From: Adenanthera pavonina
Taxonomy: Eukaryota; Streptophyta; Magnoliopsida; Fabales; Fabaceae
Reading direction: 5' to 3'
Length of the DNA stretch: 64,000 nucleotides
Assembly: GCA_026686845.1 (NCBI GenBank)
Contig: JAIVEN010000004.1
Coordinates: 11,936,827-12,000,826, forward strand
Shown: positions 46,474-57,884 of the stretch, in pieces
Layout: the number at the start of each line of letters is the position of its first letter
Numbering within the stretch: position 1 is the first letter of the stretch
Notes under the pieces: model-generated
What the model saw: the letters and a program-made list of their open reading frames with translations, nothing else
Told to the model about the DNA's origin: nothing
Databases searched by the model: none
Position numbers and translations under genes: made by a program

Positions 46474-48430
46474 GTGGATGCTGCACCTAATCTCATTCAT
46501 GGTAAACTTAAACTCAATGGTTTTTCTATTCATGCCTTGTTTGATTCTGGTGCATTGCATTGTTGTATATCTTTTGATTGCCCTTGGAGACCAAGAATTA
46601 TGGCAATGGAGTTACCTTTTAAATTATTGGTTTCCACATCCACAGGAGTCTTAGTAATAACTTCTCAAACTTGTTTAAATTGTATGGTTCGCTTTGAACA
46701 CCGAAGCACTACCCTAGATTTAATTTGTTTGCCACTATAAGACATTGATGTTTTCATTGGGATGGATTGGTTAGAGGTGAATAATGCTATTCTTGACTGT
46801 GCTCAGAAAATTGTGTCATTGGCAATGAATATCCCTAGTGTTCAAGGGGATGAAAATGTCTGTTTGTCCTTTGCCTAATCCGACATGTATTCGTGAAAGG
46901 GATGTCAAGGGTTTCTAGTTTTCTTCTCTGTTAACATGAATGTGGAAGGAGGAATAGAAAGATATGTAGTTGTTTGTAAATACCCTAATGTGTTTACAGA
47001 GGAGATTATTGGCTTGCCACCATCACGGGAATTGGAGTTTTCCATTGATTTGGTGCCTAGAATAAGTCCCATTTCTAAGGCTCTATATCAAATGACACCC
47101 TCTGAATTGAAAGAACTCAAAAAGAAGATTGAAGATTTGTTGAAGAGGGGTTTTATCAAACCAAGCGTCTCGCCTTAGGGAGCTCCAATATTGTTTATTA
47201 AGAAGATGGATGGTATCCTTATATTGTGCATTGATTACAAGTAGCTGAGTTGAGTGACAATTAAGAATAAATATTCCTTGCCACTGATTGATGACTTAAT
47301 TGATTAGTTAGTTGGTACCTCAATTTTCTCCAAAATTTATGTGAGGTTAGGATATCATCAACTTTGGGTACATGCTAAGGATGTGCCTATAATAGCTTTT
47401 CAAACTTGATATGGCCATTATGAGTTCCTTGCGATGCCCTTCAGGTTGACCAATACCCCGGCAATCTTCATAAATTATATGAACAGGGTGTTTTGGCTGT
47501 ATCTGGACAAGTTTGTGGTAGTGTTCATCTATGATATTCTAATATATACCAAGAGTGAGGAGGAACATGCACTTTACTTCGGATTGTGCCGCAAATGTTG
47601 CGGGATTACCAATTATATGCCAAACTTAGTAAATATGAGTTTTGGCTACAGGAGGTGAAATTTTTGGGTTATGTGATTTCTGAAGAAAGTGTAGCGATGG
47701 ATACCAGTAAAGTACAAGCAGTGTTAAATTGGGAAAGACTACAATCAGTGACCAAAATTTGTAGCTTTCTGTGATTGACAAGTTATTACTGAAGGTTCAT
47801 TAAAGAATTCTCAACTTGTTATGCCATTGACTAGGCTAACTTGCAAGGATAGACCTTTCATTTAGGATGACAAGTGTGTGAAAGCATTCCAAAAACTAAA
47901 GGTTCGTCTGACGTACACCCCAATGCTAATCATCCTTAAACCTTTTCAGCTATTCACAGTTTATATGAATGCCTCAAAGAAGGGTTTAGGGTGTGTGATG
48001 ATGCAATAGGGAAGAGTTATGGCACATGCATCAAGGTATTTTGAAAACTTATGAGGAGAACTATCCTACTCATGACCATGAGCTAGCGGCCAAAGTGTTT
48101 GCCTTGAAGTTATAGAGGCATAATCATTATGGCGCTCAGTTGGAGGTGTTCAGTGATCACAAGAGCTTGAAATATGTTTTTGATAAGAAGAAGTTGAACA
48201 TGAGATAGAGGCGATGGTTAAAGTTCCTAAAGGATTATAAATTTGCTCTCAAGTATTATCCTTGGAAAGCCAATGTTGTGGCGGATGTACTAAGAAGGAA
48301 GTCAATCCATATAGCAACTATAATGATGAGAGAATAACAGTTACTAGAAACCCTGAGGAATCTGAAGTTATCCATTAACGTGCACTATGGGGTTCTAGTT
48401 ATTGGGACTATCAATGTATCAAGTGATTTG
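46474..48430 (+). pseudogene. Protease, RT and RNase H of gypsy element 2
   Basis: Protease at 46474-46740 with ALFDSGALHCC (Asp codon at 46543) and DIDVFIGMDWLE at 46741. The linker at 46936-47178 contains GLPPSRELEFSIDLVP and SISPKALYQM-like wording, then RT (LFIKKMDGIL.LCIDYK, VTIKNKYSLPLIDDL, GHYEFLAMPFRLTNTPA). The active site is FIYDIL: the codon at 47530-47532 is TAT, so the first catalytic Asp is Tyr. RNase H is more eroded (FTVYMNASKKGLGCVMMQ, DHKSLKYV-like piece, KANVVADVLRRK). Stops such as TAG after CIDYK and in LID.LVG stand at Gln positions; frameshifts occur near 46860, 47620 and 48040. Confidence 0.85.
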
Positions 48431-48472
48431 TTGAGGAACATTTGTTTTGCATAGCTAGAGAATAACTATCTT

Positions 48473-49848
48473 TTGGGCTTTCAGGAACGGATTGAAATGG
48501 TAGAAACCCAAGACTTTGATATATTGGAAGATGGTATCACCCGGCACCATGGTCTGATTTGTGTACCAAATATTATGGGATTGCGAGAAACTATTCTAGA
48601 GGAAGCTCATAACAGCAGCTATACTATTAACCTAGGTACCACTAAGATGTACCAAGATTTGAACCAAGGGTTTTGTGCCCAGGAATGAAAAAGGGCATCA
48701 CAATATATGTAGCAAGATGTCTAGCTTGTCAAAGAGTGAAGATAGAGCCTCAACTCCTAGCTAGTTCATTGCAACCTTTGGAGATTCTAGAGTAGAAATG
48801 GGATAACGTCTCCATAGATTTTTTGATGGGATTCCCAAGGATCTCTTTAAGGCACAATGTAATATGGGTGATTATGGATAGATTAATGAAGTCGGCCCAT
48901 TTTCTTCCAATTCGAGAGACCATTACTATAGAAAAGTTAGCCCAATTGTATGTGAAAGAAATCGTGAGACTACATGGAGTTCCAATAAGTATTGTATCAA
49001 ATAGAGATCCATAATTTACCTTAAGGTTCTGAAAGTCCCTTTAGAAGGCTATGGGGACAAAGTTGAATTTCAGTACTAATTATCATCCTCAATCAAATGG
49101 GCAGACTGAAAGAACAATTCAAACTCTGGAAGACATGCTGCGGGCTTGTGTTCTAGAGAACAAAGACAATTGGGATCAATATCTACCATTAGTTGAGTTT
49201 ACCTATAACAATAGCTATCACTCAAGCTCACAAATGGCTCCTTACAGAGCTTTGAATGGCTGAAAATGTAGATCACCATTATGTTGGGTGGAACTTGGTG
49301 GACAAAGTTCATGGGCCTGAATATCATGGACCAAACCTCTCAAGAAATAGAGAGCATTCGACAAAAGCTTCTGACCACACAGAGTCGGCAGAAGAATTAT
49401 GTAGATTGAAGGAGGAGATCATTGGAATTTAATGTTGCAGATCATGTATTTTTTAAGGTTACTCCTACCACAAGTGTTGCAAGAACAATTCAAGCAAAGA
49501 AGCACACTCCTCGATATATGGGCTCTTATCAAATTTTGTAGTGAATTGGGCCAATAGTGTATCAAGTCAATTGCCTAATCTCACAGGGTTGCATGATTTT
49601 TTCACTTGTCTCAACTAAAGAAGTATCATTCGAATTTGTCTCACATAATCGATGATAAGGAAGTTCAATTGGATGAAGATCTAACTTTTGAGGTCATGCT
49701 AATGCAAATTATTGATGTAAAGGTGAAGTTGTTGAGAAATAAGACTATTAAACTAGTGAAGGTGCTATAGAGTAGCCTGACATCAAATGATGTCACATAA
49801 GAGACAGAAGAGTTCATGCAAAGGAGATACCCTGAGATTTTTGCTTGA
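48473..49848 (+). pseudogene. Integrase with chromodomain-like C-terminus of gypsy element 2
   Basis: Zinc-binding N-terminus from 48500 (GITRHHGLICVPN, LRETILEEAHNSSYTI), then CLACQRVK-type remains. The core keeps its first Asp (VSIDFLMGFP, ~48815), but the second is Asn (SNRDP; codon 49000-49002); GQTERTIQTLEDMLRACVLE and YNNSYHSSSQMAPYRAL follow. After a frameshifted stretch the last ~75 codons are open again apart from Trp-to-stop changes: LKKYHSNLSHII, VQLDEDLTFEVM, LLRNKTIKLVKVL, EFMQRRYPEIFA, stop 49846-49848. That tail is the chromodomain-type ending of Tekay/Del elements, thought to guide insertion to heterochromatin. TGA and TAG replace Trp and Gln at 49030-49032 and 49042-49044. 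Confidence 0.85.
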
Positions 49849-49884
49849 GGTATGAGTTTAAAATTTTCAGGATGAAATTTTTAT

Positions 49885-49897
49885 AAGAAGGGGAGAA
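49885..49897 (+). other. Polypurine tract of gypsy element 2
   Basis: AAGAAGGGGAGAA directly before the LTR start TGTAACAACCC at 49898. Confidence 0.88.
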
Positions 49898-51063
49898 TGT
49901 AACAACCCTCGGTATACTATCCTAGGCTTAGTTTCGAGTTAACGAGAAGTATACTTGATGATGTGTATAGGACCAGAGGAACCAGGACAAAGGAAGAGCA
50001 AAGTAGAGACAGAAACATTTAATACTACAGCTTGAACAGGGGACACAGCGATGATTGAGTTGGAAATTTGGGAAATTTTTCGGAGATAAAGATCTCATGC
50101 CACACGAGTTTCAATCAGCCGAGATGGAAGAAAAAATTGAGAGAGGAAAAAGAGAGGTCCACTAGGGTTCGAGATTCTAACTTGGAGAGGAGATTGCTGA
50201 CCTTTGAAAGCTTCAATCCTTGTTGGTAAGTGAATCTTGACTATTGTCCTCTATTTTCTCTTGGGTTTTGGTTTCGAATTGGTGGGAGTATGTTGGATTT
50301 CAAATTTATGGTTGAATCCACCAATTAAAATGCTTGTAATGGTGTTGTAGAAGTGTTGTGTAGTGTTAGGAAGCTTTGGGTATGAGTTTTGGTTGGATTA
50401 TGATGAATTTGAGTGGAACCCTAGGTTGGAAATTGTGAGTGGAGTGTGAAATCCAAATTTTATGTGGATAATTATGATGTGGACAAGTAATTAGAGCTCA
50501 TCAGAGTGTAACAATGTTGTTGGAACCTTGGGTAAAGCTTAAATTGTAGAATTATGGATTTTGGATAGTTATGCTTTAAGTTAATTGAAGTTATTATGGT
50601 GTTATAGTGGTTGTTTGGTGATTCTACTTGTGTTCAGCATCAAGACGGTGGGTTTAGTCTGTGTGTATGGTGTCGGTGAATTTAGGTAACCAGGTGTTTA
50701 TGATTTATGTGTTATATGTTGGTATATATATGTATATATGCATGTTCTTGTATATTCTTATTTGCATATATATATGCTTTTCTATATATCGTGTTATGTA
50801 TACGGCTATTTGAGATGTGATGATTGTATATGATGATGATGAGTATGATGATGTGTGTGTCTAATTATAGCATCCCCACACCATTGCATGCTAACATTCC
50901 CATGATGATTGATGATGATATATATATATAGAGGCAAGTTAGCATGGCATTGACAACATCACCAATGATGCATATTGTGAGATGGATGTCAGGGTGATAA
51001 TGAGTTGTGATGTGATGATGAATGATATATGATATGATGATTTGGAGAAGGATCCCTGCTGCT
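49898..51063 (+). repeat. 3' LTR of gypsy element 2, left part
   Basis: Starts TGTAACAACCCTCGG after the PPT; includes the ~390 bp missing from the 5' LTR. It is interrupted after the target sequence CTGCT (51059-51063) by the nested family-A insertion. Confidence 0.88.
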
Positions 51064-51827
51064 TGTAACATCCTAAGAAAACTAAAATATCTAGAAATGC
51101 ATAGGAAATTTATAAAAACGGACAAATACTATTTTGCATGAAAAAGGGCAAAGAGGTCATTTTTCATAGTTGGATAAAAAAAGAAAAATGATGGTTTTTG
51201 CCCTTAAAGAATTATAAAAATGACACCCATGTCCCAAGACAATAAAAATATGCTGAGAATGAAGTTGAAAAGTTCTTGGAAAAAATTGCATCTAATGACC
51301 TGAAAGTTTTAAAAATTATACTTTAACCCTCAGTTAGGGTAATTGTGTAAATATATAAAATTACTATCAAAATGAAACTCTCAATGAAATGAGCCTAATG
51401 ATATATGGCACTGAGGATTCCTATTTAAGGATAAAGAAATAATCAGTGCCGAGTGTCCAAAAGTAACTAGATTCCGATAAAGTAAACTGTGAGCCCCACG
51501 GACAGTTGAAAAGCAATCGAAATAGGATATGTGTCACACATATATACCATTTGGTATAGGATAATTAAGAAAATATAAAAATAAAAATTGGAATAGTCCT
51601 GTAACCCTAAAATGCTAATTTACTATAAAAAGTAGTTTTATTGATACAATTAAAAATTACTTGGTCCAAGACATATCTAGACCAGGAAAAATTGAGCAAC
51701 ATGGGGACACTCAAATACCTCTCTTAGGCATGACATTCAGCAGCCCATGTGGATCAAACCATTATTTTATTATTTTTTAGAACACTTCTTGAAGAAGTAT
51801 TCAATAAAGTAAGATTAGTCAAAAAGT

Positions 51828-54800
51828 GATTAGTGTATTAATTGTAATTAAAAAAATGATTAAGAATTGACTCATGTAGGGGTAAATTGTCAAAGAGCTT
51901 TAGAAATTTCTTTTTAGTATTTTATTTCTTTTGTTTTTGTTATTTTGAAACATAATTTTCCTCTATTTTAATTTCCTTGAAAAAGAATTTAATCTGCATT
52001 TATTTAACTGAACAGATAATCTATCTGAAATAATATTTTTTTGCAGGTCATGGTTTATAGAGATTAAAATTTTGAAGGGACATTTTGATCGTCTAACCTA
52101 GGGGATTTTATGGAAAATTTATTTTCCAAACTTTCTTATTTTTCCTCATTTTTAATTACTCATTTACATCTAGCTTTATTTTAATGGTAAAAACTCACTT
52201 TTCTTGCTCCAATTTCTACGTGCCAAATGCGGCCCTTGCTGAATAAAACCCTTCCCTTCTCGTGAACGTAGCTTATTCTTTTAATTTCTTTTTCCTTCAG
52301 CTGCTGCTCCTGCCTCTTAATCTTTTCCTTCAATTTTTTTCCTTCTTTTCTAATCCATCTGACGCTGCCTCCACTTTCTTTTAATTTTCTCTTCATTTCT
52401 CTTCCATTTTTGCCATTGTATTCGTGGTCTAAACCTCCTTCCACCTCTTTACTCCCCCTGTTCCACTAAAACACAGCACATACTTTCTCCCATTGGCATC
52501 TTCATCTTTGTTCTTCACTTCTAGTAACTCCCATCCACTTCCCTTCCCATTTTCATTCCATTCCTTCCAACCCATTGACCTAAAACCTTCACCTATCACC
52601 TTCCCTCTTTGATTTCAGATTTCCCTCACCATTTGAAGCTAAACAGTGTTGACATGGAATTTGATTTCACATGACATTAGAGTTATTAACAGCATATATT
52701 CTACCATTTTGTTGGACATTGGAGTTATTAAGAGCATACATTTCATATCTAGGATGGATGAAGGTACATTGTCTACTTGTAATTTTGCCAAGTGTTAGTA
52801 TTCTTCATATAGCATTGCTTGTACAGGATAATATAACTCTCTACATTATTTATGTTTAAAAAATTCAAAAAAAAAGAAAATAAAAAAAAGAGATGAGAAA
52901 AGCAAAAAGAAAAGATGAGTTGTAGTTGTTTGTTTCATTTCAGTGTCCTTTTGCATCATTGTAGATAAATAAGGCTTAGATATTGTGCTTAGTTCATTCT
53001 AGTTGCATCTTCTAGCTCTTGGTAATTCTAAGTGTTCAACATCCTTTTTTTTGTCTTGTTGTCTCATTTGATTTCTTACATGATCCCTTTCTTTTCTAAC
53101 CTTAACCATCCCAATAAAGTCCTTTTGATCTATGTAGTGTGATTGACCCTAGTAGTGGTGGAGAGCTTAGACATGTGCCAAGCTTATGGAAAGAGAGTTA
53201 ATGTGAAGGAATTGAGGGTAAAAACAAGCCATTGAGTGAAAGAGCGAATCAAACACCATCTCTTGTAAGGACCTTAGACTTCAAAATGACATCGGTTAAG
53301 TTTCTTTGCCATGGTGTTTAATCCTACAATGTTTATTAACTTGTCTTGATTTGAAGGATATGATTGTGTTAGTTGATCATCTAGTTCGTTCGTTTCTCTT
53401 GTTTTGTTTTCATTTTGGTTATCTTTTGATTTTCTATGGCTTTTGTTCTGTTTTGCCCCAGAGTGCAGAACATTAAGTGTGGGGGAATTGATATATCTTA
53501 AATTTTCACTATTTTTATTCCCATATATTTATGATTTTGATAATTAATTTTGGCTAATTTTGTATTTTTAAATGATTTTCATAATTTTAGCAGAATTTTA
53601 AATTTATGAGAATTTTGGGATAATTTTTGGAAATTAAATTTTAAATCTAATTATTTTCTATTTTTTCAAATTATTACAAAGAGTTAATTCTTTCTATTTT
53701 ATTCTATTTAATAATTCTCAATATAATTATGAGTAATTAGTGCTTTAATTGTAATTAAAAAAATGATTAAGAATTGACTCATGTAGGGGTAAATTGCCAA
53801 AGAGTTTTAGAAATTTCTTTTTAATATTTTATTTCTTTTGTTTTTGTTGTTTTAAAACATAATTTTTCCCCAATTGAGCTTAAACTTCATTCCATAATTA
53901 ATTTAATTTCCTTGAACTAAAATTTAATCTGCATTTATTTAACTGAGCACATAATCTATTTGAAATAATATTTTCTTACAGGTCATGGCTCATGGAGATT
54001 AAAATTTTGAAGGGACATTTTGATCATCTAACAGGGGGGATTTTATGGAAAATTTATTTTCCAAACTTTCTTATTTTTCCTCATTTTTAATTACTCATTT
54101 ATATCTAGCTTTATTTTAACAGAAAAAACTCACTTTTCTTGCTCCAATTTATGCATACCAAACGCGGCCCTTGCTGAATAAAACCCTTCCCTTCTTGTGA
54201 ATGTGGCTTCTTCTTTTAATTTCTTTTTCCTTCAGTCGCCGTTCCTGCTTTTTCACCTTTTCTTTCAATTTTTTTCCTTCTTTTCTAATTTATCTGATGC
54301 TACCTCCACTTTCTTTTCATTTTCTCATCACTTCTCTTCCATTTTTCCCACCGTATTCATGGCCTAAACCTCCTTCCACCTCCTTACTCCCCCAGTTCCA
54401 TTGAAACACATAGAACACACTTTCTTCCATTGTCATCTTTATCTTTGTTCTTCACTTCTAGCAACTCCCACCACTTCCCTTCCCATTTTCGTTCCATTCC
54501 TTCCAACCCATTGACCTGAAACCTTTGCACATCACCTTCCCTCTTTGATTTTGGCTTTCCCTCACCATTTGAAGCTAAACAGTGCTGACATGGAATTTGA
54601 TTTCACATGGCAATAACTTTAATGGAGGAGTAAGGATCTTGGATGGAGCTTGGCATGGAGCTCGGAGGAATCTACTAATTGTGCAAGGATTAATGGCTTT
54701 GACTTAGGATAATCTCTTTTCCCTTTCTCACTCTCTTAATTTCAGATTTTGTGGCTGATTTGTATGGTTTGAATTGTTAAATTTAGCTTCAATTTTCTAA

Positions 54801-55497
54801 GATTATGTTGGTCTAATTACTAGAAATATATGGATTGAATTGTATGACCATGGATAATGGAATTGGGAATTGTATTTGATTGGAATTATTTAGGAATGTA
54901 TATACATGTTTTTGGCCTAGACTCTTTGTAGTTATGCTCTCAATAATTTAGTGGTTGATTACTTGAATTAGCTTTGTTATAAGGTTAATTAAGTAGTTAA
55001 TTTCTTGATTAATGAGTAGATTGAAATTATGGTCTAAAATTGTGGTTGTTGGTCAAAGATGTGTGATTTAATAATCCATGACTTTCTATGTCAATGTGTG
55101 AAATTAAAATGCCTACAAGATGTTTGAGGGATTTATTTAGAGATAGAGCCTTATGCTAAGTAAATTTCTCATAAAACTTGAAATTAGGATAATTAATGGT
55201 TCAATTGGATTAATTGAGCACTTGACATAATTAGATTACCCTAGTTCTTAATTATTTGAAAGAAATTTTTAACTCCTCCAAGTGATTCTCAAGCTCTATC
55301 CTCAATTTTTGTATTTTCATAACCTTCAATATTTTAATTTGTGCATATTAGTTTATAGTTTTAAGACTTGTCAATTTTACTTTATTGAAATTTAAATTAC
55401 TAACTTTTGCATTTAAAATTTTGACAACCCTCCCTCTCCCCCCCCCCAAAAATTAGTATATAGTTTTAGGTTCTCGCATATTTACTTGTTCATAGTT
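51828..55497 (+). mobile_element. Non-coding LTR element (LARD/TRIM-like remnant)
   Basis: Two direct repeats (51828-52673 and 53730-54609) frame ~1 kb that holds an A-rich tract (52858-52912), CCCTAGTAGTGGTGGAGAG wording and, at 53474-53488, a polypurine tract (AAGTGTGGGGGAA) followed by the LTR start TGATATATC (53489). The right LTR runs from 53489 to about 55497 (~2 kb), including a C-run at 55434-55447; the left LTR lacks both its ends. The pyrimidine-rich block 52200-52640 recurs in 54130-54560. No coding frame is seen. A short tandem of GAGTTATTAA.AGCATA at 52678 and 52725 adds to the rearrangement. Family unknown. Confidence 0.7.
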
Positions 55498-55527
55498 AAA
55501 GCTAGCATTGGCCATGAATTTATCTAC

Positions 55528-55546
55528 TGAGATTCTTTGAATCTCA
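55528..55546. other. Perfect palindrome in family-A LTR
   Basis: TGAGATTCTTTGAATCTCA: 8-base arms and a 3-base loop, followed by CCCTCCC. Other copies: 2931-2949, 10844-10861, 42733-42747, 56670-56688, 61684-61702. Confidence 0.85.
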
Positions 55547-56328
55547 CCCTCCCACATATTAACTATGATTAGGTAGCAACAATGGCAAGACCTCCAAGGA
55601 AGATAAGGGAAATGAGAAAGAATTTGGTATTTAAATTGATAAAGCTAGCATTGGCCATGAATTTCGAGCTTTTGTATAAATTTGTAAATGTGATGATAAA
55701 TATGTTTCTCCAAGGTTTTATGTTCTTTTAAGTCCTAGCTAATGTATGGCATGATATGAAGATGAAATATGGTCATGTGAATATCTTACAATTTTTGTAT
55801 TGTAAGTATTAGGATACAAATGGTTATTCTGACTACTACCAAATGATCATGCCACAGTATGGGATTTTTTATGTATAAAGTATAAATGTTATATATGCTT
55901 AAAAGATAGACAGAAATATCTTTCATATGGTCCAAAGATGACTCAATTTTGATGAGTGTATGATTTATAGTGAATTTTCAAAGTTAGCCCAGAAAACTGA
56001 AATTTCTGAAACTGACCATATGAACAGTGTAAAATTCACGAAATTTACTGTGAAAATTGGCCAATTAATTGCTCTGATTGATATTTTTTCCACATAGATA
56101 ATGTTTTAAGCTACCCACAGAGACTTGAATCCCTTTCATATGATTTTTATTGAATTAGTTATGATTTTCTGAAATTCAATTAGGAAAAAGAAATTTGATC
56201 AAATGAAAAGTACTCAAAATTTGGAAAATTTTATTATAACATTTATGTGATTCAAGCTTCTAAGTAAGTATAATTGGTCTCTAATGAGGCCTAATACTTG
56301 GGAAATGGTCCTAATTAGAGGTGTTACA

Positions 56329-57884
56329 GGAAGTCTAAGGAAGCTTGTGAAAGTGTTAGAAAGAGGTGGAACCAAAGGAAAAGGCAAGAGGATTCACAAA
56401 GGTAGCATTTTTCCATTATATGCATTGTATTGTCCTATGAATTTTTGTGAACTCTATGACTTGTTTGATGTCATGATTAATATTTTGTGATGTCTATTGA
56501 TTGTTGACTGAGTTGTTTAAAGGGGTTTTAAGCTCAGGAATGCCCAATTTACAAAACTAAACTCTATCGAAATTCTTATAAAAATGTTATGGCATTATAT
56601 GAATTGATGAGTTTGCTTGATGATCTATGTGAAATGTGATGATATATGTGTAAGACTGGATAATGCTACTGAGATTCTTTGAATCTCAACCCCCCTTTAA
56701 TGGCTAACCATGCTAGGGAGAAACAATGGAAAATAGCTAAGAAAGGAGCAAGAGGCATGAAGAAGAAAATGATGAGTTGTTGGTGTGCAAGTTATCAGGT
56801 TATAATATGAATTGTTAATTGTGCCTTCTTTTATATGAAGTTGTACAATGGTGAATATTATGTTAACATTGTAGAAAATGTATGAGAATTTCTAGTTCTG
56901 GATATTATGATATGAATTTTTATTCTACCAAGTTTCATGCCAAAGTGAGTTCATTTGCATGAGTTTTGGCAAGCAAATTGCAATATAGTTTGAAACAAGG
57001 TATTTTCTAGATGTGTTTGTTAGTTTGTCCTTGTTCTATACTTAATGTGATGTTAGGTTTCTAGGATTAGTAAACCAGATAGAGGACATATCAAGTTTTA
57101 AAATGACACCTAATTCACCCCATTTGGAGTTGTGTACAATTAATGTTGATTTTTCAAAATTAGGGTTCAGAATAGGGCAATATTGGGAAAACTGAAAACC
57201 AAAAGTTAGATAATGGAAACTTCAAAAGATCATATAAAATCATATAGATCTCCAAAAATTCAGTGGTTTTTATGTATATAAAGGTAATGTTTTAAGTTTC
57301 ATATGCCACTAATTTAGAGGTATTTGGAGCTACATAATAGAAGATATGGAGTTTTTTGTAAATTTGTTCCTGTAAGAGTTGAATTCAGGCCTTTTGTGAT
57401 TTAAGTTAATGTCATACCGTGTGTAAGTGAAATTAATGTATAAGAAAAATATGTCTATAAGTAGACATATAGAGCTTTCAAACGACATAAAGTATGCATA
57501 ATTTGGTTCAAAATAGAAGAAAATATGATTTTTCAGATTTGAGGTTAGAAAACTGGAAGATAGAAAAATGACCAAATGAACAGTAAAAGTCTATGAAATT
57601 TACTGTACAAATTGGCCCAATAAAGTTACTGTTTCATATTTTTTCCATGTAGAAAATATTTTATTCTACTTTTAGGAACTAGAATCACTTCAATGTGATT
57701 TATGTAAAATTAGTTATGAATTTTCAAAATTCGTTAGGAAAACTGGAATTTGCCAAATGAACAATACCCTAAAATTTGAAAAATTCTGATTTTATTATAT
57801 TATAATTCTAGTTTCTAAATCATGATGAAAGGCATCAAATATGGTCTAATACATGGGAAATGTGCCCTAATATAAGATGTTACA
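56329..57884 (+). repeat. Second partial family-A LTR within the complex
   Basis: Matches the last ~1.55 kb of the family (from about 42400 of the solo LTR) directly after the end of another copy at 56328. It carries the palindrome at 56670-56688 and ends at TGTTACA 57884. Confidence 0.8.
56670..56688. other. Perfect palindrome in family-A LTR (second intact copy)
   Basis: Identical 19-mer to 55528-55546, also followed by a C-rich tract, in an independent LTR piece. Confidence 0.85.

Larger units (their letters stand above)
51064..57884 (+). repeat. Nested family-A LTR complex with TSD CTGCT
   Basis: Begins TGTAACATCCTAAG (51064), ends AAGATGTTACA (57884), and is flanked by CTGCT at 51059-51063 and 57885-57889. 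It consists of an LTR 5' part (51064 to ~51827), a foreign non-coding LTR element (51828-55497), an LTR 3' part (~55522-56328, ending GGTGTTACA), and a second partial LTR (56329-57884). The two LTR 3' ends in tandem suggest the remains of a whole element or an LTR tandem whose internal part was lost. No coding sequence is seen in any of it. Confidence 0.85.

Noticed and set aside
52181..52444. 87-codon minus-strand Lys/Glu-rich frame
   Set aside because: It is the reverse strand of a pyrimidine-rich LTR block, repeated at 54130-54400 without a conserved frame.
55431..55449. Poly-C run as a regulatory or G-quadruplex site
   Set aside because: A single homopolymer run at an LTR end, where slippage is common; no repeated G-tract pattern.
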